DNA of 6,617 bases from Candidatus Solibacter sp. GTDB lineage: Bacteria; Acidobacteriota; Terriglobia; Bryobacterales; Bryobacteraceae. The notes under the pieces were generated by a model, which did no database searches, had not been told where the DNA came from, and was given only the letters and a program-made list of their open reading frames with translations. The stretch is from assembly GCA_026394025.1 (NCBI GenBank), contig JAPKZC010000917.1, forward strand, positions 1-6,617. The letters are read 5' to 3'. Below are positions 1-4,361 of the stretch, in pieces. The translations under genes were made by a program, and so were the position numbers. Numbering within the stretch: the first letter of the stretch is position 1; each line of letters starts with the position of its first letter.

Positions 1-235
1 CGCCGTAGTGCATCAGGTCCAGTTCGTCCACCAGACCGCCCGCCTTCAGCATTTTCAGCGTCCGATACACCGTCACCCGGTTCAGCTTCGGGTCCTTCTC
101 TTTCGCCAACTGGAACAGGCGCTCCGCATCCAGATGCGCGCCGGTCTTGTCGATCAGTTCGAGCAGTATCTGGCGCTGGCGGGTGAGGCGGACACCCCGC
201 TCCTTCAACGATCCTTTGATTGACTCGAGGGCCAT
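1..235 (-). CDS. Fur-family transcriptional regulator, N-terminal part (3' end outside window)
   Basis: This is a Fur/PerR/Zur-type metal- or peroxide-responsive DNA-binding regulator, of which only the first 78 codons are in the window. The visible part is the N-terminal winged-helix domain. It shows GVRLTRQRQILLELI (about residues 14-28), then TGAHLDAERLF (31-41), then the DNA-recognition helix signature LNRVTVYRTLKML (51-63) and AGGLVDELDL. These match the family pattern 'R.T.qR..il..l....gH..ae.ly......p.....TvYRtL..L...Gl'. The metal-binding and dimerisation domain lies beyond the left edge, so Fur, PerR, Zur and Nur cannot be told apart. The ATG at 235-233 is placed where family members normally start. 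It is preceded by no good Shine-Dalgarno (the upstream bases read GGTTAAGCT). The gene follows maf on the same strand after 150 nt that hold an inverted repeat and a possible promoter, so it may be transcribed on its own. Confidence 0.93.
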   Translation of the reverse strand, partial: MALESIKGSLKERGVRLTRQRQILLELIDKTGAHLDAERLFQLAKEKDPKLNRVTVYRTLKMLKAGGLVDELDLMHYG

Positions 236-254
236 AGCTTAACCGATGAACCCA

Positions 255-263
255 ATTCTACCA
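255..263 (-). promoter_or_regulatory. Candidate extended -10 promoter for the fur-family gene
   Basis: Read on the minus strand the bases are TGGTAGAAT, which fits an extended -10 element (TGn-TATAAT with one mismatch). It lies about 20 nt upstream of the fur-family start, giving a short leader of roughly 13 nt. No convincing -35 hexamer is found 16-18 nt upstream, which is tolerable for an extended -10 promoter. This is pattern matching only. Confidence 0.35.
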
Positions 264-300
264 GCCCCCGCGGCTCGACACGTTTCCGGGATGCGCTTCA

Positions 301-330
301 ACGCGGAGACGCGGAGATAAGCGCAGAGAA
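301..330 (+). repeat. ACGCxGAG-type repeat, copy A (left arm of inverted pair)
   Basis: Thirty bases built from a short repeating unit (ACGCGGAG twice, then ATAAGCGCAGAGAA). The reverse complement of 402-431 matches it at 27 of 30 positions by eye, so the two copies form an inverted pair around a 71-nt spacer. The spacer itself contains a smaller inverted repeat (ATTTCG at 341-346 with CGAAAT at 360-365). From memory, similar cgcagag-unit repeats occur between genes in many bacterial phyla, but I could not check this here. Confidence 0.8.
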
Positions 331-385
331 CACCGGAGCAATTTCGACCAGCTGTACTCCGAAATAGGCGTAAAGCTCTCAGGCA

Positions 386-988
386 CTACGTTGCATGGTT
401 CTTCTCTGCGCCTATCTCTGCGTCTCTGCGTCTCTGCGTGGAATTTGCTTCCCGCAGCCGCCGGTACACCAGCGCCACCGGCAACCCCATCACGTTGAAG
501 TAGTCACCCTCGATGCGGTCCACGAACTTGGAGGCCAGCCCCTGGATGGCGTAGGCGCCGGCTTTGCCCATCGGTTCGCCGGAGGCCACATACTCGTCGA
601 TCTCAGCGTCGCTGAGGGTGGCGAACACGACGCCGGTTGTCACATAGTCGCGGATCGCTTCAGCGCCGCGGCGCAGACAGATTCCGGTCAGCACTTCATG
701 CCGCCGCCCCGATAGCCGCGCCAGCATGCGGCGCGCGTCGGCGGCATCCGCCGGCTTGGCCAGAATCTCCCCGTCGATCACCACCGTGGTATCGGCGCCA
801 AGCACCGTCTCGGGGTCCGCGGCCTCAATGGCAAATGCCTTGGCCACCGCGAGCCGTTGCACGTAATCGGCGGGGCTCTCTCCATCCAGCGCGGTTTCGT
901 CCACATCGGCAACGCGCACACTGAATGGAATTCCAGCCTGGCGCAGGATTTCCCTGCGGCGTGGCGATTGCGAGGCAAGCACGAGCAT
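386..988 (-). CDS. maf: Maf/YhdE-family nucleotide pyrophosphatase
   Basis: Members of this cytoplasmic family hydrolyse non-canonical or canonical nucleoside triphosphates (dTTP/UTP for the YhdE type) to monophosphate plus pyrophosphate, and were first linked to septum inhibition. The 200-residue product carries the whole family signature: LASQSPRRREIL (4-15), the acidic VDET (29-32), GADTTVV with the proposed catalytic Asp at 66, LAKP (77-80), RRHEVLTG (95-102), GEPMGKAGAYAIQG (137-150) and GDYFNVMGLPV (161-171). The family body ends near YRRLREA (175-181). The last 19 residues are encoded largely by an intergenic-type repeat and look non-native. The ATG at 988-986 directly abuts a GAGGAG Shine-Dalgarno with no spacing; a GTG at 982-980 (codon 3) would have ideal 6-nt spacing and may be the true start. 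A hairpin with a T run lies just upstream, so its promoter is unclear. Confidence 0.95.
   Translation of the reverse strand: MLVLASQSPRRREILRQAGIPFSVRVADVDETALDGESPADYVQRLAVAKAFAIEAADPETVLGADTTVVIDGEILAKPADAADARRMLARLSGRRHEVLTGICLRRGAEAIRDYVTTGVVFATLSDAEIDEYVASGEPMGKAGAYAIQGLASKFVDRIEGDYFNVMGLPVALVYRRLREANSTQRRRDAEIGAEKNHAT
402..440 (-). repeat. ACGCxGAG-type repeat, copy B (right arm of inverted pair, inside the maf 3' end)
   Basis: On the minus strand this copy reads as three ACGCAGAG-type units followed by ATAGGCGCAGAGAA. It is one unit longer than copy A at 301-330 and in the opposite orientation. It lies entirely within the open frame of maf and encodes most of its last 18 or so residues (TQRRRDAEIGAEK). 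The match between a coding end and an intergenic repeat suggests that the repeat was inserted or expanded into the end of the gene. Confidence 0.8.
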
Positions 989-994
989 CTCCTC
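989..994 (-). promoter_or_regulatory. Shine-Dalgarno GAGGAG abutting the annotated maf ATG
   Basis: The minus strand reads ACTGAGGAG-ATG-CTC-GTG. The purine core touches the ATG, which is too close for normal initiation, whereas it sits 6 nt from the GTG at 982-980. Starting at that GTG would shorten Maf by two residues and keep the ASQSPRR motif intact. Confidence 0.55.
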
Positions 995-1012
995 AGTGTA
1001 GAATGGAGCGGG

Positions 1013-1055
1013 AAAAACCGCGCCCGACCCAGAGGGTACCCCGGGGCGGCGCCGG
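1013..1055 (-). terminator. Candidate Rho-independent terminator or attenuator
   Basis: Read on the minus strand, the 5' arm CCGGCGCCGCCC can pair, with small bulges, to the 3' arm GGGTCGGGCGCGG. The loop contains GGGTACCC, and the 3' arm is followed immediately by TTTTT. This could end transcripts arriving from dnaJ. It leaves only about 25 nt before maf, which means either maf has a promoter squeezed between the two, or the hairpin is a partial terminator or attenuator. Stability was judged by eye only. Confidence 0.42.
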
Positions 1056-1189
1056 AACCAAACCAGGAGACGACCTCATCGCAGAGTCTTCTGAGGTGTT
1101 CCGTCAAGAGGGATCTTCCGAAAGTCTTTTGACTCCGGCGACCTGATGCCACCTGACCGCGATGGCGGCTGCCACTGCGGGTCTGATCA

Positions 1190-1289
1190 GTGAGCCGGGT
1201 CCGCGGGCCGACTGGAGGTATTGCTGCTCATCGAAGGGCCGGCCACCCTTCCAGTTACGAAAGATGATGCAGATCCATTTGCATCGCAT
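1190..1289 (-). pseudogene. Probable remnant of a transposase C-terminus (IS110-like, tentative)
   Basis: The minus-strand frame starting at 1289 reads KWICIIFRNWKGGRPFDEQ followed by QYLQSARGPGSLI. From memory this resembles the tail 'KWLRIIFR.W....pYDE.rYL..LrrrGSPL' seen at the C-terminus of many IS110-type transposases in acidobacteria and related phyla. Only about 33 codons show the resemblance. The upstream frame is lost towards dnaJ (a TGA occurs six codons before the first Met), and the downstream frame runs on without similarity to about 1104. No inverted ends or target duplication are visible, but IS110 elements typically lack long terminal repeats. The assignment rests on recalled motif spacing, not on a search. 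A chance open frame is the alternative. Confidence 0.35.
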
Positions 1290-1313
1290 CGGCGCGAATT
1301 TGATTCAGTTTTG

Positions 1314-2447
1314 CTACATGAAGTAGTTCTTGACTTTGTCGAAGAGGCCCTTTTCGCTCGGGTGGTTATCGACGGGTAGGGTGTCGCGCAACTGTTCGAG
1401 GAGCTTGCGCTGCTCGCGGGTGAGGCGAGTGGGCATCTTGACGCTGATGTGAACGTAGAGATCGCCGCGGCTGCCGCTGTTGAGGATGGCGACACCCTGG
1501 TGGCGCAGCTTGAACTGGGCGCCGTTCTGGGTGCCCTCGGGGATCTTGAGCTTGTGCGGCTGTCCGAGCGTGGGCACTTCGAGTTCGCAACCCAGGGAGG
1601 CCTGTGCGACATTCAGCGGGATGGTGCAGTGCAGGTCGCTTTCATGGCGTTCGAAGAACGCGTGCTCCTTCACCTTAAGGAACACGTAGAGATCGCCGGA
1701 TGGGCCGCCGTTGGCGCCGGGTTGGCCTTCGCCGGCCAGGCGGAGGCGGTTGCCGTCATCGACGCCGGCCGGGATGGTAACCTTCAGCTTGCGCTGCACC
1801 TGGCGGTAGCCGTGGCCGTGACATTCAGAGCACGGGTTGCGGATAATCTGGCCGGAACCGTTGCAGGTGCTGCACGTGCGGCGAATCGACAGGAAGCTCT
1901 GCTGGTAGAGGACTTCGCCGCGGCCGTGGCAGGTGGGGCAATTGCTGGGCCCGCTGCCGGGTTCGCTGCCGGCGCCCTTGCAGCGCTCACAGCGTTCCAT
2001 GCGGGGCACCTGGATATCGGCGCTCATGCCGAACATGGCGTCCTCGAAGGCGAGTTCCAGGTCGTACCGCACGTCCTCGCCGCGTTGCGCGCGCGTGCGT
2101 TTGCGTCCCCCGCCGGCGTTGCCGAAGAGGTCGCCGAAGCCGAAGAAATCGCCCAGGATGTCGCCGAAATCGGCGAAGGCTTCGGGGTTGTAACTGGCGG
2201 GGCCGCCGGCGCCCTGTACGCCCGCATGGCCGAAGCGATCGTAGGCGGCGCGCTTCTGCGCATCGCTCAGGACGCTATAAGCTTCGCTGGCTTCCTTGAA
2301 TTTCTCTTCGGCCGTGGGATCGTCCGGATTGCGGTCGGGATGGAAGCGCTTGGCGAGTTCGCGGTAGGCGCCTTTGATCTCCTGATCGCCTGCTCCCTTT
2401 CCGACACTGAGTACTTCGTAATAATCTCTCTTCGACACGGGATTCAC
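1314..2447 (-). CDS. dnaJ: Chaperone DnaJ (Hsp40)
   Basis: DnaJ is the cytosolic co-chaperone that delivers unfolded proteins to DnaK and stimulates its ATPase. The 377-residue product has the full type I layout. The J-domain spans about residues 7-72 with the essential HPD at 36-38. A Gly/Phe-rich linker (about 75-115) contains FGDILGDFFGFGDLFG. Four zinc-binding repeats follow, with Cys pairs at 153/156, 170/173, 192/195 and 206/209 (CERCKGAG, CPTCHGRG, CSTCNGSG, CSECHGHG). The C-terminal substrate-binding and dimerisation domains run from about 220 to 340 (GDLYVFLKVKEH; GSRGDLYVHISV). Length and order are normal. The start is a GTG at 2447, 5 nt after the grpE stop, with TAGG overlapping that stop as a modest Shine-Dalgarno. 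A second GTG at codon 4 would give MSKRDYYEVL, the commoner family start. The usual EVLGV reads EVLSV here, a small oddity. Confidence 0.98.
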   Translation of the reverse strand: MNPVSKRDYYEVLSVGKGAGDQEIKGAYRELAKRFHPDRNPDDPTAEEKFKEASEAYSVLSDAQKRAAYDRFGHAGVQGAGGPASYNPEAFADFGDILGDFFGFGDLFGNAGGGRKRTRAQRGEDVRYDLELAFEDAMFGMSADIQVPRMERCERCKGAGSEPGSGPSNCPTCHGRGEVLYQQSFLSIRRTCSTCNGSGQIIRNPCSECHGHGYRQVQRKLKVTIPAGVDDGNRLRLAGEGQPGANGGPSGDLYVFLKVKEHAFFERHESDLHCTIPLNVAQASLGCELEVPTLGQPHKLKIPEGTQNGAQFKLRHQGVAILNSGSRGDLYVHISVKMPTRLTREQRKLLEQLRDTLPVDNHPSEKGLFDKVKNYFM

Positions 2448-2452
2448 TGCGC

Positions 2453-2992
2453 CTACGGCTTGACCGCGACTCTAACCATCGCGGGCCTGAGAAGTTTGCC
2501 TTTGAAATTATAACCCCGCTGGAACTCGCCCAGGATGGCCTGGTCTTCGGCATCCTCGGTCTCCACACGCTCCACGGCCTGATGCAGGTTGGGGTCGAAC
2601 GCTTGTCCGGCGGTTTCGATGGGTTCGAGCCCGAGCTTCTTGAGGGTTTCGGCCATGCGCTGGTAGATAAGTTCGACGCCCTTGGCGTAATTGCGGTCGG
2701 TGGTTTCCACCTGCAAGGCGCGCTCGAAATCGTCCAGGATGGGCAGGATGTCGCGCACCATGTCCATGGCGGCAAATGGGGAGTAATCCAAGCGCTGGCT
2801 TTCGAAGCGCCGGGGCGCGTTTTCAAACTCCGCGCGGGCGCGCAGCAGACGCTCCTGCAGTTCCGCTTTTTCGGCGGCGAACTGTTCGCGCTCGGCGGCC
2901 AGGGATGCGAGTTGGCCCTCCAGAATGGAGTCGAACGGGCCGTCCTCGGGGAGTACTTCGGGGGGATTCTCTTCTGGCTTTTGTGTATCCAC
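2453..2992 (-). CDS. grpE: Nucleotide exchange factor GrpE
   Basis: GrpE releases ADP from DnaK and works as a homodimer with DnaK and DnaJ. From the GTG at 2992 the product is 179 residues, a normal length. It has an acidic, poorly ordered N-terminus (PEENPPEVLPEDGP), a long charged helix likely to form the dimer coiled coil (about 28-70), the core motif VRDILPILDDFERAL (79-93), and the C-terminal beta-domain signature FDPNLHQAVERVE to GYNFKGKLLRPAMVRV (132-174). The frame is open further upstream into hrcA (to 3082), but those residues are unlike GrpE and overlap hrcA. The only start codon between the hrcA stop and the domain is this GTG, which has no good Shine-Dalgarno. A GTG at 3046, overlapping hrcA by 14 nt, is the main alternative. 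The segment NAPRRF (59-64) puts a proline in the helix where NYRKR is usual. Confidence 0.93.
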   Translation of the reverse strand: MDTQKPEENPPEVLPEDGPFDSILEGQLASLAAEREQFAAEKAELQERLLRARAEFENAPRRFESQRLDYSPFAAMDMVRDILPILDDFERALQVETTDRNYAKGVELIYQRMAETLKKLGLEPIETAGQAFDPNLHQAVERVETEDAEDQAILGEFQRGYNFKGKLLRPAMVRVAVKP

Positions 2993-3032
2993 TGCGTTTT
3001 CGCTTAGCTTTCTTTTTCGGCCGTTCCAGATT

Positions 3033-4070
3033 CTAAAACTGCGCACTTTCCAACGCCCGGCTGGTTTGCAGCACGGCTGCAATGACGCGCTCGTAGTTCA
3101 TGCGCATGGGGCCCAACACCGCTACCTTGGCGGGCAATCCGCTTGCCATCCGGATGGTCATGCCAATCAGCGCCAGGTCTTTCATCGCCGGGTGGGCTTC
3201 CTCCAGCCCGACGCGGACGGCCAACTCGCCGGGAGGCTGCTCCAGGAAGCGGTCAAGCAGTTCCATGAGGCGCTGCTTTTCTTCCAGGGCATGGAAAAGC
3301 TCGCGCATTTTCTCGCGCGTCAGGTGCAGGTCCAGTCCCAGCAGGTTGCTGGCGCCTTCCATATGGACGTGCGGGGACGTGTCGACATCGAGCAGTCCCT
3401 TCTGGGACAACATCTGCAGCTTGTGCATTGCCGCGTGATACATCTCGCGTTCGTTTTCGATGCGGCGGAGAAGTTCGCGGCGCGCCTGGCCGAGCTGCCA
3501 GCCGCTGAAGTTGCGGTTCACGTAATTACAGATGGACGTCAGTTCCTCGGGGGAGGTAGGCTCCTCGAGCATGACCACGCGGTTGCGCACCATGTGGTCG
3601 CGCGTGACCAGCACCATCAGGACACGGCGGTCGGAGAGCGGGACGAGTTGGATCTGATCGAGTTCCTGGGCAAGCTCGGGGATGGCGGCCGCAATACCGA
3701 CGTTGCGCGTAAGTTCCACCAGGATGTAGGAGGAGCGTTCCACGCGCTCGCCGACCGTATCGAGGGCGCGGAACTCGTTGGTCATACGGTCCGATTCGGT
3801 GGCAGTCACGCGGCCGGTGGCCAGCGAACCGACGAAGAAACGGAACGCCTTCTCGGTGGGCACGCGGCCGGCGGAAGTATGCGGCTGCGAGAGGTACCCC
3901 TCCTCGGCGAGGTCAGCCATCACATTGCGGATGGATGCCGGACTCAGGGTATTGTGGCGCCGCTTCGAAATGGTGCGAGATCCCACCGGTTCTCCGGTAT
4001 CGATGTATGCCCGGACAATCGAAGTCAGAATGTCCTGATACCTGAAATTGAGTGGTGCGTCCGTTCTCAT
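3033..4070 (-). CDS. hrcA: Heat-inducible transcription repressor HrcA
   Basis: HrcA represses heat-shock genes by binding CIRCE operators and depends on chaperonin GroE for its active fold. The 345-residue product has the N-terminal winged-helix domain (about 8-75), including YIDTGEPVGSRTIS (22-35), LSPASIRNVMADLAEEGYL (42-60) and the hallmark QPHTSAGRVPTEKAFRFFV (62-80). A central GAF-like domain and insert follow, ending in a conserved HrcA C-terminus (GMTIRMASGLPAKVAVLGP and MNYERVIAAV). The ATG at 4070 has AAGGG upstream with about 3-4 nt spacing. It is the first gene of a probable hrcA-grpE-dnaJ unit on the minus strand, with 40 nt to the grpE start. A good sigma-70-like promoter sits upstream, but no sequence close to the CIRCE consensus (TTAGCACTC-N9-GAGTGCTAA) is visible there, so autoregulation by the classical site is not evident. 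Confidence 0.97.
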   Translation of the reverse strand: MRTDAPLNFRYQDILTSIVRAYIDTGEPVGSRTISKRRHNTLSPASIRNVMADLAEEGYLSQPHTSAGRVPTEKAFRFFVGSLATGRVTATESDRMTNEFRALDTVGERVERSSYILVELTRNVGIAAAIPELAQELDQIQLVPLSDRRVLMVLVTRDHMVRNRVVMLEEPTSPEELTSICNYVNRNFSGWQLGQARRELLRRIENEREMYHAAMHKLQMLSQKGLLDVDTSPHVHMEGASNLLGLDLHLTREKMRELFHALEEKQRLMELLDRFLEQPPGELAVRVGLEEAHPAMKDLALIGMTIRMASGLPAKVAVLGPMRMNYERVIAAVLQTSRALESAQF

Positions 4071-4103
4071 AGACCCTTGAGTACCAACACTTCCCTACAC
4101 ACT

Positions 4104-4133
4104 AGTTTAGTTTGGCGGATGGCCGCGGGTCAA
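4104..4133 (-). promoter_or_regulatory. Promoter of the hrcA-grpE-dnaJ unit
   Basis: On the minus strand TTGACC (4133-4128) is followed after 18 nt by TAAACT (4109-4104), a good match to the sigma-70 consensus. The predicted start near 4097 leaves a leader of about 27 nt before hrcA. The leader carries two AGTGT direct repeats 12 nt apart (AGTGTGTAGGGA then AGTGTTGGTACT), which could be an operator but are not CIRCE. No sigma-32-type (CTTGAA / CCCATNT) match is apparent. Confidence 0.6.
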
Positions 4134-4176
4134 ATGAGACAGCGGCGGGCCGCGCCAGCTATCAAAACTCCAGCCG

Positions 4177-4206
4177 TTGAGCGGACGTGTTCTTAGATCG
4201 TATTAT
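4177..4206 (+). promoter_or_regulatory. Divergent promoter for the DUF1080 gene
   Basis: TTGAGC (4177-4182), an 18-nt spacer and TATTAT (4201-4206) give a strong sigma-70-like match on the plus strand. Predicted initiation near 4213 gives a leader of about 150 nt before the ATG at 4362. The -35 elements of this promoter and the hrcA promoter lie 43 nt apart, back to back, so the two units could influence each other. Confidence 0.6.
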
Positions 4207-4240
4207 GCTGGAGGTAGACTAGGCGGTTCGCCGAACGGAG

Positions 4241-4326
4241 AAATGACGGACGCAAAGCAACCGGGCGGCGATCGATGCCTTCGCGGGCCAATCGCGTCAT
4301 TTCGATGACATCACATGCATGGTGAT
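4241..4326 (+). ncRNA. Structured 5' leader (candidate cis-regulatory RNA)
   Basis: Inside the untranslated leader, AAATGACG (4241-4248) is the exact reverse complement of CGTCATTT (4295-4302). Within that pair, GCGAT (4268-4272) can pair with ATCGC (4291-4295), and GCC (4277-4279) with GGC (4286-4288). The 3' strand of the long stem can instead form a perfect hairpin, GTCAT-TTCG-ATGAC (4296-4309), so two exclusive folds exist, as in riboswitch expression platforms. A third dyad, ATCAC-N7-GTGAT (4310-4326), follows. The single-stranded segment includes GGACGCAAAGC (4248-4258), identical to the most conserved block of the c-di-GMP-I (GEMM) riboswitch. The other GEMM block (GGCAAACC) is not found, so membership of that class is doubtful. 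DNA operator function is an alternative. Confidence 0.35.
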
Positions 4327-4347
4327 TCAGGTTGCCGAATGGGCAAA

Positions 4348-4353
4348 AAGGGG
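4348..4353 (+). promoter_or_regulatory. Shine-Dalgarno that fixes the DUF1080 start
   Basis: AAGGGG lies 8 nt before the ATG at 4362. An in-frame TTG at 4332 would add ten hydrophilic residues in front of the signal peptide and has only a weak upstream AGG (4328-4330 region) as a ribosome site, so the ATG is preferred. Confidence 0.6.
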
Positions 4354-4361
4354 ACGATCCG

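Larger units (their letters stand above)
989..1313. other. Gap between dnaJ and maf without an intact gene
   Basis: This 325-nt stretch has open frames on both strands, but none looks like a complete protein. What can be supported is a GC-rich hairpin with a T run at 1013-1055 (minus strand) and a probable decayed transposase tail at about 1190-1289 (minus strand). A weak dyad (ATGCA at 1267-1271 with TGCAT at 1280-1284) has no T run and lies within the transposase-like stretch. In the remaining part, about 1056-1190, I see nothing recognisable. Confidence 0.6.

Noticed and set aside
8..223. Plus-strand open frame opposite the fur-family gene
   Set aside because: The minus strand encodes a clear Fur-family winged helix with the TVYRTL motif.
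301..440. Repeat units considered as a CRISPR array
   Set aside because: The units are only about 8-9 bp, lie head to tail without unique spacers, and occur as two inverted blocks.
857..1152. Several open frames on both strands in and around the maf 5' end and the upstream gap
   Set aside because: They overlap the conserved Maf N-terminus or the hairpin region, and their translations show no recognisable motif.
1263..1290. Dyad GATGATGCA / TGCATCGCATC just after dnaJ, considered as a terminator
   Set aside because: The stem is short and imperfect, and no T run follows on either strand.
1449..2513. Plus-strand open frame of 354 codons opposite dnaJ
   Set aside because: The Ala/Val/Gly-rich translation mirrors dnaJ codons; the opposite strand has an unmistakable complete DnaJ.
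2925..4196. Plus-strand open frame of 423 codons opposite hrcA
   Set aside because: It shows no domain, is His/Gln-rich from reversed codons, and is fully explained by HrcA and GrpE on the other strand.
4310..4326. ATCAC-N7-GTGAT dyad considered as a CRP-type operator
   Set aside because: CRP sites have TGTGA-N6-TCACA; here the half-sites face the other way, so only a generic dyad or RNA hairpin can be claimed.
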